A DNA stretch of 64,000 nt from JACCTU01 sp963769665 (GTDB taxonomy: Bacteria > Actinomycetota > Thermoleophilia > Gaiellales > Gaiellaceae). The position numbers were made by a program, and so were the translations under genes. Below the pieces are notes generated by a model that saw only the letters and a program-made list of their open reading frames with translations, ran no database searches and was not told where the DNA came from. Position 1 is the stretch's first letter, and each line of letters opens with the position of its first letter. The DNA is taken from positions 186,001-250,000 of the forward strand of contig CAVYMQ010000002.1 in NCBI GenBank assembly GCA_963769665.1. Reading direction: 5' to 3'. Positions 33,992 to 44,004 of this stretch are shown piece by piece.

Positions 33992-34251
33992 GAGCGCTTG
34001 CCGGAAACCAGCCGCGCTGCCTGCGACTTCTTGCGCGCGGCGGCGTTGCGGTGCAGTGCTCCGCGGGAAGCAGCGCGGTCGATCCAGCGCACGAGCTCGC
34101 GATGCTCGTCGGCGACGGTCTTGCCGCCCTCCTGAGCAACCTTCTCCAGGCGCTTCGTGAGCGTCTTGATCGTCGAGCGGTAGCGCAGGTTCTCGAGCCG
34201 CTGGCGGGCGGCGATCCGGACGCGCTTCTTCTGTTGCTTGATGTTGGCCAT
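33988..34251 (-). CDS. rpsT: 30S ribosomal protein S20
   Basis: An 87-residue basic three-helix protein that binds 16S rRNA. It starts MANIKQQKKRVRIAARQRL and carries the family segments RSTIKTLTKRLEK and RGALHRNAAARKKSQAARL. Start ATG 34251. There is no SD; instead a hairpin with a T-run lies directly before the ATG on the minus strand. Opposite orientation to holA, with a 4-base convergent overlap. Confidence 0.97.
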   Translation of the reverse strand: MANIKQQKKRVRIAARQRLENLRYRSTIKTLTKRLEKVAQEGGKTVADEHRELVRWIDRAASRGALHRNAAARKKSQAARLVSGKRS

Positions 34252-34257
34252 AGCGTG

Positions 34258-34277
34258 AAAAGGCCCGCTGAGCGGGC
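34258..34277 (-). promoter_or_regulatory. terminator-like hairpin next to the rpsT start
   Basis: On the minus strand GCCCGC-TCA-GCGGGC (34263-34277) is followed by C and TTTT (34258-34261), then 6 bases to the rpsT ATG. It resembles an intrinsic terminator inside a leader of roughly 25-30 bases, so it may limit rpsT synthesis, perhaps under S20 control. Confidence 0.5.
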
Positions 34278-34283
34278 GGCAGG

Positions 34284-34289
34284 ATCGTA
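34284..34289 (-). promoter_or_regulatory. -10 box of rpsT
   Basis: TACGAT on the minus strand, placing the rpsT transcript start just upstream of the hairpin. Confidence 0.45.
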
Positions 34290-34302
34290 GCAGGCGCCCT
34301 CG

Positions 34303-34308
34303 TATACT
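34303..34308 (+). promoter_or_regulatory. -10 box of murJ (leaderless)
   Basis: TATACT lies 6 bases before the GTG of murJ; no SD is present. Confidence 0.55.
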
Positions 34309-34314
34309 CGCCGC

Positions 34315-35883
34315 GTGGAGAAGCGGCGCCCGGGCCGGCGGTTGGCGTGGTCTGCGGCGATCTTCTCCGTCGCGACGGGGATCTCGCGCGTCCTCGGGCT
34401 GATCCGCGAGATGGTCGCGGGCTACTACTTCGGCTCGAGGGGCCCGATCAACGCGTTCACGGTCGCGTTCCAGATCCCGAACCTGATCCGCGTGCTCGTC
34501 GCGGACGCCGCACTCTCCGGCGCGTTCGTGCCGGTGTTCAGCGAGCTGCTCGAGAAGGGCGACCGCGCTCGGGCGTGGCGCGTCGCCTCCACGCTGCTGT
34601 GGCTCCTCTTCCTCGGCCTGAGCGCCGTCACCGCAGTCTTCATCCTGATCGCCCCGTTCTTCATGCCGCTGGTAACGAACGGCTACGAGGACCTCACGGT
34701 CCGCCTCTCGCAGATTCTGTTCCCGCTCGTCGTCCTGCTCGGCGTCTCGGGAGTCATCGCCGGGATCCTCAACGCGTACGACGAGTTCGCGATCCCCGCG
34801 CTGACGCCGGTCGCGTGGAACCTCGTGATCATCGCCGGGCTCGTGATCGGCGTTCCCCAAGCCGAGACGACCGACGGCGAGCTCTACGTCTACGCGGTGT
34901 CGATCGTGATCGGGACCGTCGTGCAGGTGCTGCTGCCGGTCCCGTGGCTGCGGGGTCTCGACGGACGGCTGCGGGTCGCACTCGACTGGCGCGACCCTGC
35001 GGTCTGGCGCGTCTTCAAGCTGATGATCCCGGTCACGATCAGCCTGGGCCTGATCAACCTGAACGCGGTGATCGGCACGTTTGTCGCGGCTACGTACATC
35101 GACCCGACGATCGCTCCGAATGCGATCGACAAGGCATTCCGGATCTACATGCTGCCGCAGGGGATGTTCTCGGTCGCGGTCGCGACCGTCCTCTTCCCGG
35201 CCCTCTCGCGGCTGTCCACGCGCGCCGACTGGGACGGCTTCCGCGGCACGGTTGCGACAGGGTTGCGCCAGATCGCGTTCCTACTCGTGCCGGCGAGCGT
35301 CATCTGCGCTGTCCTCGCCGAGCCGATCGTGCGCCTCGTCTACCAGCGCGGCGAGTTCACGCCCGACCAGACGCCGATCGTCGCGAGCGCCCTGGCGGCC
35401 TTCTCCCTTGGGCTCGCCTTCAACGGCGCCATGCTGCTCTTGAACAGAGCGTTCTTCAGTCTCCAGGCACCGCGCATCCCGACGCTCGTCGCGGCCGGCA
35501 ACTTGATCTTCAACGGCCTGCTGTACGTCGCCCTCTACCGGGTCGGCGTCTGGGGCGTGCCGCTGGCGATTTCGATCGCGAACATCGCCGGCGCGCTCGC
35601 GCTCGTGCTCCTGCTGCGCCGGCGCCTCGGCCGACTCGAGCTCGGTCACATGTGGGGAGCGCTCCTGCGGATCACCGTCGCCTCCGCGGTCCTCGGCGCG
35701 GTCGCCTACGCGGTCTGGTGGGTGCTCGACGACGCGTTCGGCCGGGACATCCTCGGCCAACTCGTCTCGGTCGGCGGTGGAGTCACCGTAGGCGGCCTCG
35801 CCTACCTCGGCGCCTGCCGGCTGCTCGGGGTGCGCGAGATCGACACGCTACTCTCGTTGCGGGCGCGGTTCCGGCGCCCTTGA
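34315..35883 (+). CDS. murJ: lipid II flippase MurJ
   Basis: A 522-residue membrane protein of the MOP superfamily with about 14 helices. Hallmarks are SRVLGLIREMVAGYYFG near the N terminus, PNLIRVLVADAALSGAFVPVF, and YQRGEFTPDQTPIVASAL. It flips lipid II across the membrane for peptidoglycan synthesis. GTG 34315 follows TATACT by 6 bases. It faces rpsT divergently and is followed 4 bases later by lepA. Confidence 0.95.
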   Translation: MEKRRPGRRLAWSAAIFSVATGISRVLGLIREMVAGYYFGSRGPINAFTVAFQIPNLIRVLVADAALSGAFVPVFSELLEKGDRARAWRVASTLLWLLFLGLSAVTAVFILIAPFFMPLVTNGYEDLTVRLSQILFPLVVLLGVSGVIAGILNAYDEFAIPALTPVAWNLVIIAGLVIGVPQAETTDGELYVYAVSIVIGTVVQVLLPVPWLRGLDGRLRVALDWRDPAVWRVFKLMIPVTISLGLINLNAVIGTFVAATYIDPTIAPNAIDKAFRIYMLPQGMFSVAVATVLFPALSRLSTRADWDGFRGTVATGLRQIAFLLVPASVICAVLAEPIVRLVYQRGEFTPDQTPIVASALAAFSLGLAFNGAMLLLNRAFFSLQAPRIPTLVAAGNLIFNGLLYVALYRVGVWGVPLAISIANIAGALALVLLLRRRLGRLELGHMWGALLRITVASAVLGAVAYAVWWVLDDAFGRDILGQLVSVGGGVTVGGLAYLGACRLLGVREIDTLLSLRARFRRP

Positions 35884-35887
35884 GGCC

Positions 35888-37671
<1,784 letters not shown>

Positions 37672-37675
<4 letters not shown>

Positions 37676-38778
37676 GCGGCGTCCGCCACCTCTACGTGCA
37701 TCTGCCGTTCTGCGCGCACCGCTGCGGCTACTGCGACTTCGTCACGGTAGTCGGGCGCCACGGCGAGCACGACGCGTACGTCGACGCGCTACTGCGCGAG
37801 CTCGAGCTCGAGGCCGGGCTGCTCGACGCCGGCCTCGAGACGATCTTCCTGGGCGGCGGCACGCCGACGTTCACCGAGCCGGGCGCCCTGGAGCGCCTGC
37901 TCGCGGCGCTGCCCGACGCGCGGGAGGTGACCGTCGAGGCCAATCCGGAGACCGTCACGCCGGAGCTGGCCGCGCTTCTGTCACGAAACCGTGTCAATCG
38001 TGTGTCGCTCGGCGCGCAAACGTTCAACACCGCACTTCTGGACGTGCTCGAACGCCGCGCGAGCGGCGAAGACGTCAGGCGCGCCGTCTACGTTCTTCGC
38101 AGTGCCGGTTTCGACAACATCAACCTCGATCTCGTCTACGGGATTCCGGGGCAGAGCACCGCCGACCTCGAGCGCGACCTCGCGATCGCGCTGAGCTTCG
38201 AGCCCGAGCATCTCTCCTGCTACGAGTTGGAGGCGAAGCCGGGAACCCGGTTCACGCACGCGCACGGGCCGGAGCTCGAACGCCAGGCCGACGCGATGGA
38301 GCACTACTTCGAGCGAGTCGTCGAGCAGCTGACGGCCGCGGGCTACCGGTGGTACGAGACGGCGAACTTCTGCCGGACCGCGTCGGACGAGCGCGACCTG
38401 CGCGCGCACCACAACCTCGCGTACTGGGAAGGCCGCGATTACCTTGGCCTCGGGATCGGCGCCGTCTCGACGGTCGGGGGCCGGCGGTGGCGCAACACAC
38501 CGCGGTTGCCGGCGTACGTCGCCGCGCTTCGGGAGGGCGAACCGCCGATCCGCGAGCTCGAGACGATCGACGAGGGCACACGCGTGCGCGAGCACGTGAT
38601 GCTTGGGCTGCGCCTCGACGAGCCTCTGCCGCTCGCCGGGCTCGAGGACGCGCTCGACGACGCTGCGCTTCAGCGTCTGACCGGGCTCGGGCTCGTCCGT
38701 CACGACGAGCGCACGATCGCGCTGACGCGCCGCGGCCGCTTCCTCGGCGGAGGCGTGACGGCTGACCTCCTGACGTAA
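37672..38778 (+). CDS. hemW: HemW-like radical SAM protein
   Basis: A 368-residue radical SAM protein. The iron-sulfur cluster cysteines are Cys14, Cys18 and Cys21 (FCAHRCGYCDF), with GGGTPT and NRVSLGAQTF typical of the coproporphyrinogen oxidase-like group. The lepA-hemW-hrcA-dnaJ order is classical for HemW, a heme chaperone, rather than HemN. GTG 37672 overlaps lepA by 4 bases. The stop codon TAA is also the start of the hrcA -10 box. Confidence 0.92.
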
Positions 38779-38781
38779 CCT
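38776..38781 (+). promoter_or_regulatory. -10 box of hrcA (leaderless)
   Basis: TAACCT overlaps the hemW stop and lies 6 bases before the hrcA ATG. No CIRCE inverted repeat is visible nearby. Confidence 0.45.
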
Positions 38782-38787
38782 TTTCCC

Positions 38788-39828
38788 ATGACAGCGCCGG
38801 GCGCAGCCCAGCTCAGCACCCGTCAGCGCGAGATCCTGCGCGGCGTGGTCGAGGAGTACGTCGCGACCGGCGAGCCAGTCGGCTCGAGGACGCTCGTCGA
38901 GCGAAGCGGCCTGCCCGTCTCGCCGTCGACCGTGCGGGCAGAGCTCGCCGAGCTGGAGGCGCAGGGCCTGCTGACCCACCCGCACACCTCTGCCGGTCGC
39001 CTGCCGACGGAAGAGGGATACCGCTACTACGCGAACGAGCTGCTCACCGAGCCGGAGCCGCGTCCCGCGGGGCTGGGGCTCGAGCTCTCGGCACCGAAGG
39101 AGATCGACTCCGCTCTCCAGCAGACGACCGAGCTCCTCTCCGACATGACGCGCCTGCTTGCGCTCGTGTCCGCGCCGCCGCTCGAGGCCGCGACCGTCAG
39201 GCACGTCGAAGTCCTCCTGCTCCAGCCGACCGTCGCGATGGTCGTCGTGATCACGTCGACGGGCGGCGTCTCGAAGCGGATCTTCACGACGAGCGAGCCG
39301 CTCGACTCCGGCCTGGTCGGCTGGGCCGCCGAGTACCTGAACGAGAGCGTCAGCGGCCTCCAGCTCGGTACGCGGATGCTGCGCGCCCGCTTCGACGATC
39401 CCGGGCTGTCGCCGCGCGAGCGATCGTTCCTCGAGCTCGTCCGGCCGGCCTTCGTCGAGCTCGAGCAGGAGGAGCAGCAACTCTTCGTCGGGGGAGCGGC
39501 CGGCCTGCTCGGCGAGCTTCGCGAGGACGAGCTGGAGGCTTGTCGGCGCGCGCTTCAGCTGCTCGAACGGCGCGCCGCGGCGCTCGAGGTGATCGGCCGG
39601 TCACTGCACTCGCCGCGGACGTTCGTCCGCGTCGGCGGCGAGTTCGAAGACCCGGCGCTGAGCAACATCGCGCTGGTCGGGGCGGGTTACGGCCTGCGCA
39701 ACCGCACCCTCGGCTCGGTCTCGCTGCTCGGGCCTGTGCGGATGGACTACGAGAAGGCGATCCGCTCGGTCCGCTCGGCGGCGTTCGAGCTCTCGCGGTT
39801 CGTCGAAGGAGTCTTCGAGGACAACTGA
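38788..39828 (+). CDS. hrcA: heat-inducible transcriptional repressor HrcA
   Basis: A 346-residue repressor. The N-terminal winged helix (TRQREILRGVVEEYVATGEPV, SPSTVRAELAELEAQGLL, HPHTSAGRLPTEEGYRYY) is typical, as is the C-terminal GAF-like domain ending in YGLRNRTLGSVSLLGPVRMDY. HrcA binds CIRCE sites in front of chaperone genes. dnaJ follows within 24 bases. No CIRCE palindrome is seen here, so its targets (groES, groEL) must lie elsewhere. Confidence 0.96.
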   Translation: MTAPGAAQLSTRQREILRGVVEEYVATGEPVGSRTLVERSGLPVSPSTVRAELAELEAQGLLTHPHTSAGRLPTEEGYRYYANELLTEPEPRPAGLGLELSAPKEIDSALQQTTELLSDMTRLLALVSAPPLEAATVRHVEVLLLQPTVAMVVVITSTGGVSKRIFTTSEPLDSGLVGWAAEYLNESVSGLQLGTRMLRARFDDPGLSPRERSFLELVRPAFVELEQEEQQLFVGGAAGLLGELREDELEACRRALQLLERRAAALEVIGRSLHSPRTFVRVGGEFEDPALSNIALVGAGYGLRNRTLGSVSLLGPVRMDYEKAIRSVRSAAFELSRFVEGVFEDN

Positions 39829-39837
39829 CGGCGGAGC

Positions 39838-39843
39838 TACGCT
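39838..39843 (+). promoter_or_regulatory. -10 box of dnaJ
   Basis: TACGCT lies 8 bases before the dnaJ ATG with no SD. Confidence 0.45.
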
Positions 39844-39851
39844 GAGCCCGA

Positions 39852-40970
39852 ATGTCGACGACGAAGCGCGACTACTACGAGCTGCTGGGCATCGCGCGCT
39901 CCGCCGACGACGCAGAGCTCAAGCGTGCCTTCCGCCGGAAGGCACGCGAGTTGCACCCCGACGTCTCCGATGCGCCGGACGCCGAGATCCGGTTCCGTGA
40001 GGTCGTCGAAGCCTACGAGGTGCTCTCGAAGTCCGAGACGCGCGAGCTCTACGACCGGTTCGGCCACGCGGGCCTCCGCGGTGGCAGCTTCAGTTCGTCG
40101 CAGTTCGACTTCGGCAGCTTGACCGACCTCTTCTCCGCGTTCTTCGGCGACGACCTCTTCGGCTCCGGCGGTCGGCCGCGGCGCGCCCGTGGGCAAGACG
40201 TCGCGGCAGAGGTCGAGATCGAGCTCGTCGACGCTGCGACGGGCGTGACTCGCGACGTGCCCTACGAGGTCGTGGTCTCCTGTGAGCGCTGTGGCGGTGA
40301 GGGGGCGGAGCCCGGGACCGGCACGAGCACCTGCGAGTCGTGCGGCGGAAGTGGCCGGCTGCAACAGGTTTCCCGCAGCGTGCTCGGCGAGTTCGTCCGC
40401 AGCCAGGCCTGCCCGGATTGCGGTGGGACCGGGCGGCTGATCGAGAGCCCTTGTGCAGACTGCGGGGGAGCGGGGCGCACGGTGGAGCCGAAGAGCCTGC
40501 CGGTCGAGATCCCGGCCGGGATCCACGACGGCCAGCGCATCCGAGTCTCGGGCGCGGGGCACGCCGGCAGCCTCGGCGGGCCGGCGGGCGACGTCTATGT
40601 CCGCGTTCGCGTCAAGCGCGACGAGCGGTTCGTGCGCGAGGGCGACGACGTGTACTCGACCGTCGACCTCACGATCGTCGAGGCCGCGCTCGGCGCGACC
40701 CGGACGATCGAGACGCTGGATGGTGAGCTCGCGCTCGACTTCGATGCGGGGACCCAGGCCGGCCAGATCCGCGTGCTGTCGGGCCGCGGGATGCCGGTGC
40801 TGCAGGGCTTCGGCCGCGGTGCGCACCGGGTGCTCGTCAACGTGCTCGTCCCGCGACGACTAAGCGATGAGCAGCGCGCGCTGCTCGAGGAGTTCGGGCG
40901 GCTGACGGGCGAGGAGAACTACCGGCCCGACGAAGGGTTCTTCGACAAGCTGAAGAGCGCGTTCCGCTGA
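39852..40970 (+). CDS. dnaJ: chaperone protein DnaJ
   Basis: A 372-residue Hsp40. J domain with HPD at 35-37, short G/F-rich linker (RGGSFSSSQFDFGS), four CxxCxGxG zinc motifs (CERCGGEG, CESCGGSG, CPDCGGTG, CADCGGAG) and the two C-terminal substrate domains. It stimulates DnaK. No grpE or dnaK lies nearby. The stop is followed directly by the prmA frame, which appears to begin at an overlapping CTG. Confidence 0.97.
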   Translation: MSTTKRDYYELLGIARSADDAELKRAFRRKARELHPDVSDAPDAEIRFREVVEAYEVLSKSETRELYDRFGHAGLRGGSFSSSQFDFGSLTDLFSAFFGDDLFGSGGRPRRARGQDVAAEVEIELVDAATGVTRDVPYEVVVSCERCGGEGAEPGTGTSTCESCGGSGRLQQVSRSVLGEFVRSQACPDCGGTGRLIESPCADCGGAGRTVEPKSLPVEIPAGIHDGQRIRVSGAGHAGSLGGPAGDVYVRVRVKRDERFVREGDDVYSTVDLTIVEAALGATRTIETLDGELALDFDAGTQAGQIRVLSGRGMPVLQGFGRGAHRVLVNVLVPRRLSDEQRALLEEFGRLTGEENYRPDEGFFDKLKSAFR

Positions 40971-41731
40971 CCGGCCTCCGCCGCGTCGCCGTCCGCGTCC
41001 CGCTGGAGCGCGCGGAGGAGGCTCGCGCGCTGATGTTGGAGCTCGCACCCGAAGGGTTCGAGGAGCGCGAGCGCGGGGCGGAGGTCGAGCTCGCCGCGTA
41101 CACCGACTCGCACGGCGGGTCGCGGATCGCGCGGGCGTTCGGTTCCGCGCAGGAGGACGACGTCCCGACCGACTGGGCGGAGCGCTGGCGCACGTTTCAC
41201 CGTCCCGTACGCGCGGGTCCGTTCTGGATCGGGCCGTCCTGGGAGGGCGCTCCCGACGACGCGATCGCGATCGTGATCGACCCGGGCCTCGCGTTCGGCA
41301 CGGGTGCGCATGCGACGACGCGGCTCTGCCTCGAGCTGCTCGCCGAGGTTCCGCCGGGATCGCTGCTCGACGCCGGTTGCGGCTCGGGTGTGCTTTCGAT
41401 TGCGGCTGCGAAGCTCGGGTTCTCGCCGGTGCACGCGCTGGACGACGATCCGTTCGCGATCGAGACGACGATCGGCAACGCGAGCGCGAACAGCGTGAGC
41501 TTGTCTGCCGCGGCGGGCGACGTGACGCTGTTCGCGCTGCCGACGGTCGACGTCGCGGTGGCGAACATCGCGCTGGAGACAGTGGAGCTCCTGGCGGCGA
41601 GAGTCGACGCAGGCGGGCTCCTTGTCTCGGGCTACCTCGAGCGGGACACCCCGAGCACGCCCGGCTGGACACACGTCGAACGGCGGACCCTCGACGGCTG
41701 GGCAGCGGACCGCTTTCGCCGAGTGCGCTAG
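40967..41731 (+). CDS. prmA: ribosomal protein L11 methyltransferase
   Basis: A 254-residue SAM methyltransferase modifying L11. The characteristic motifs are FWIGPSWEG, DPGLAFGTGAHATTRLCLE and LLDAGCGSGVLSIAAAKLG. The first ATG in frame (41033) would remove about 22 residues with PrmA-like sequence (RRVAVRVPLERAEEARAL). The only codon that restores them and fits the local 4-base overlap rule is CTG 40967, overlapping the dnaJ stop as CTGA. The CTG start is inference. Confidence 0.88.
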   Translation: MTGLRRVAVRVPLERAEEARALMLELAPEGFEERERGAEVELAAYTDSHGGSRIARAFGSAQEDDVPTDWAERWRTFHRPVRAGPFWIGPSWEGAPDDAIAIVIDPGLAFGTGAHATTRLCLELLAEVPPGSLLDAGCGSGVLSIAAAKLGFSPVHALDDDPFAIETTIGNASANSVSLSAAAGDVTLFALPTVDVAVANIALETVELLAARVDAGGLLVSGYLERDTPSTPGWTHVERRTLDGWAADRFRRVR

Positions 41732-41740
41732 CGCGTCGCG

Positions 41741-41746
41741 TACGAT
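41741..41746 (+). promoter_or_regulatory. -10 box of the HIT protein gene
   Basis: TACGAT lies 7 bases before GTG 41754 with no SD, like the livG box. Confidence 0.5.
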
Positions 41747-41753
41747 CCGCGCC

Positions 41754-42083
41754 GTGCCCGACGACTGCCTCTTCTGCCGGCTCTACCGCGAGGGCGACCA
41801 CGTGCGCAAGGGCGGCGGGTTCGTTGCGATCCGCGACATCGCGCCCCAGGCGCCCACGCATCTCCTCGTCATCCCGGAGCGCCACGTCGAGACGTTTCGC
41901 GACATCGGCGACCTCGGGGCGGACGAGGCGAAGGGTCTCCTCGAGTTCGTGGCGGACACGGCCCGCGAGGCGGGCCTTGAGGACTATCGCGTGGTCGTCA
42001 ACGTCGGCTCGGGCGGCGGCCAGACCGTCTTCCACCTGCATGTTCACGTGCTCGGTGGGCACGAGATGGGGCAAGATCTGTGA
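41754..42083 (+). CDS. HIT family nucleotide hydrolase (HinT-like)
   Basis: A 109-residue HIT protein. The histidine triad is His94, His96 and His98 (FHLHVHVLGG), and the N-terminal CLFC pair is typical of HinT. These enzymes hydrolyse purine phosphoramidates and acyl-AMPs. GTG 41754 is set by the -10 box. The stop overlaps the yqeY start by 4 bases. Confidence 0.94.
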   Translation: MPDDCLFCRLYREGDHVRKGGGFVAIRDIAPQAPTHLLVIPERHVETFRDIGDLGADEAKGLLEFVADTAREAGLEDYRVVVNVGSGGGQTVFHLHVHVLGGHEMGQDL

Positions 42084-42523
42084 CGTTGATCGCCGAGATC
42101 GAAGAGGAGCTGAGGGAGGCAACGCTCGCCCGCGAGGCCGAGCGTCGCGACACGCTGCGGCTGATCCTCGCGGCGCTTCGCGGCGCGGAGAAGGAGCTGC
42201 AGCGTCCGCTGACCGGTGACGAGGAGCTGCAGGTGCTCCAGCGGGAGCGCAAACGCCGAACGGAGGCCGCCGAGGCGTTCCGCGCGGGCGGCCGCGAGGA
42301 GCAGGCGGCTCTCGAGGAGCGCGAGCTCGCGATCCTCGAGGAGTTCATGCCCGAGCCGCTGACCGAGGACGAGATCGAGGAGATCGTCGACAACGTGATC
42401 GCCGAGGTCGGCGCGACGAGCATGCGCGAGCTCGGTCGCGTGATGGCCGACGTGATGCCGCAGATCGCCGGTCGAGCCGACGGCTCAACGGTGAGCCAGC
42501 TCGTCCGCGAAAAGCTCGCCTAG
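42080..42523 (+). CDS. yqeY: GatB/YqeY domain protein
   Basis: A 147-residue protein of the YqeY family: an N-terminal helical part (RDTLRLILAALRGAEKEL, LQRERKRRTEAAEAFRAGGR) and a C-terminal domain like the tRNA-binding tail of GatB (EFMPEPLTEDEIEEIV). It may act on tRNA-dependent amidation, but its role is not established. GTG 42080 overlaps the HIT gene by 4 bases. A repeated element follows its stop. Confidence 0.93.
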   Translation: MTLIAEIEEELREATLAREAERRDTLRLILAALRGAEKELQRPLTGDEELQVLQRERKRRTEAAEAFRAGGREEQAALEERELAILEEFMPEPLTEDEIEEIVDNVIAEVGATSMRELGRVMADVMPQIAGRADGSTVSQLVREKLA

Positions 42524-42530
42524 ACCGAGG

Positions 42531-42650
42531 CATTCCCCGCCCAATGGGGTGGGGCAGTTGGGCCACCCCGCCTCCCTGGCTTCGAGGCTACCGGCGAGCG
42601 CGTGCCGTGTCTGTGACGGCTTCGCGCCGGAACCGTGCCGATTCGTCCTG
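42531..42650 (+). repeat. dispersed ~115-base repeat, copy A
   Basis: Lies between the yqeY stop and the phoH promoter. It contains the hairpin GGGGTGG/CCACCCC. Exact blocks shared with copy B are TTGGGCCACCCCGC (42558-42571) and TCGAGGCTACCG (42582-42593), with further similarity to about 42650. Copy B (45961-46070) is in the opposite orientation. Confidence 0.75.
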
Positions 42651-42652
42651 CC

Positions 42653-42658
42653 TACACT
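42653..42658 (+). promoter_or_regulatory. -10 box of phoH (leaderless)
   Basis: TACACT lies 6 bases before GTG 42665, at the end of repeat copy A. Confidence 0.55.
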
Positions 42659-42664
42659 TCCGTT

Positions 42665-43627
42665 GTGACACAACAGACGCTCTCCGTCTCGAACGACGTC
42701 GCCGCCGAGCTCGCGGGGATCGGCGACGGCGTGCTCGAGTCGCTTCGCGACCGCTTGCACTGCACGATCCGCCTGCGCGGCAACCAGCTGACGCTCGAAG
42801 GCGACGACAACGGTGTCGCGGAGGCCCGCGCGGTGCTCGACGAGCTCGTGGAGCTGGTCGAGGGCGGGCACGAGATCGGGCCGTCGACGGTCGACGCCGT
42901 GCTCGGCGCGCTCGACCAGGCGGCCGACATCCGGGACGTCTTCGACGACGTCGTCTGGCGTCACCGCGGCAAGAAGATCGCGCCGAAGACGGTCACGCAG
43001 AAGCAGTACGTCGACGCGATCCGTGGCAGTACCGTCTCGTTCGGGATCGGACCGGCCGGCACGGGCAAGACGTACCTCGCGATCGCGCTCGCGGTCGCGG
43101 CGCTCTCGGAGCGCCAGGTCGGCCGCATCATCCTCACCCGCCCGGCCGTCGAGGCCGGCGAGCGGCTCGGGTTCCTCCCCGGCGACATGCTCGCGAAGGT
43201 CGACCCGTACATGCGCCCGCTGTTCGACGCGCTGTACGACACGATGGACCCGGAGAAGCTGAACGCGTACATGGAACGCGGCACGATCGAGGTCGCGCCG
43301 CTCGCGTTCATGCGGGGCCGCACGCTCAACGATTCCTTCGTGATCCTTGACGAGGCGCAGAACACGAGCCCAGAGCAGATGCAGATGTTTCTCACCCGAC
43401 TCGGCTTCGGCTCGAAGATGGTTGTCACCGGAGACGTAACGCAGGTCGACCTCCCACGCGAGCAGGCATCCGGACTGATCCACGTGCAGCGGATCCTCGA
43501 AGGCGTCGACGACGTGGGCTTCGTCCAGTTCACGCACAAGGACGTCGTCCGCCACAAGCTCGTGCAGCGAATCGTCGAGGCCTACAAGCGCCACGCGGAG
43601 GAAACGGGCACGCAACGCAGCCGCTGA
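42665..43627 (+). CDS. phoH: PhoH family ATPase
   Basis: A 320-residue PhoH-like protein: an N-terminal KH-like region, then an ATPase with Walker A GPAGTGKT (129-136), LTRPAVEAGERLGFLPG, Walker B FVILDEAQN and the sensor motif VVTGDVTQVDLP. PhoH is linked to RNA handling and works with YbeY. The start is GTG 42665, next to its -10 box. The stop overlaps the ybeY ATG by one base. Confidence 0.95.
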   Translation: MTQQTLSVSNDVAAELAGIGDGVLESLRDRLHCTIRLRGNQLTLEGDDNGVAEARAVLDELVELVEGGHEIGPSTVDAVLGALDQAADIRDVFDDVVWRHRGKKIAPKTVTQKQYVDAIRGSTVSFGIGPAGTGKTYLAIALAVAALSERQVGRIILTRPAVEAGERLGFLPGDMLAKVDPYMRPLFDALYDTMDPEKLNAYMERGTIEVAPLAFMRGRTLNDSFVILDEAQNTSPEQMQMFLTRLGFGSKMVVTGDVTQVDLPREQASGLIHVQRILEGVDDVGFVQFTHKDVVRHKLVQRIVEAYKRHAEETGTQRSR

Positions 43628-44004
43628 TGGTCGCGGTCGAGGTCGACAACCGAAGCGGGCAGGAGGTCGACGAGCAGGGGGCGATCGCCCTTGCCCGGAG
43701 CGTGCTCGCCGCGGAAGGCGTGGACGACGGAGAGCTCGGCATCCACTTCGTGGAGCCGGACGAGATCCAGCGGCTGAAGCGCGAGCACCTCGGCATCGAC
43801 GAGGCGACTGATGCGCTCGCGTTCCCAATCGACCAGCGCGAGGCCGTTCCGGATGGGCTCCCGCGGCAGCTCGGCGACGCGGTCGTCTGCCCTCAGGTCG
43901 TGGGGGAGGAGTGGCAGGCCCCGCTCGTCCATGCCGTCCTGCACCTGCTCGGACACGATCACGGGCCGGAGATGGAGGCGCGAGAGCGAATGCATCGGCA
44001 ATGA
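43627..44004 (+). CDS. ybeY: endoribonuclease YbeY
   Basis: A 125-residue zinc endoribonuclease for 16S rRNA 3' end maturation and ribosome quality control. The metal motif H3xH5xH appears as HAVLHLLGHDH, and the family segment HLGIDEATDALAFP is present. Overlaps phoH by one base and dgkA/PAP2 by 4 bases. Confidence 0.95.
   Translation: MVAVEVDNRSGQEVDEQGAIALARSVLAAEGVDDGELGIHFVEPDEIQRLKREHLGIDEATDALAFPIDQREAVPDGLPRQLGDAVVCPQVVGEEWQAPLVHAVLHLLGHDHGPEMEARERMHRQ

Noticed and set aside
38760..38800. CIRCE operator in front of hrcA
   Set aside because: I looked for the TTAGCACTC and GAGTGCTAA arms and did not find them. A GAGTGCT half-site in the 46.9 kb gap has no partner arm.
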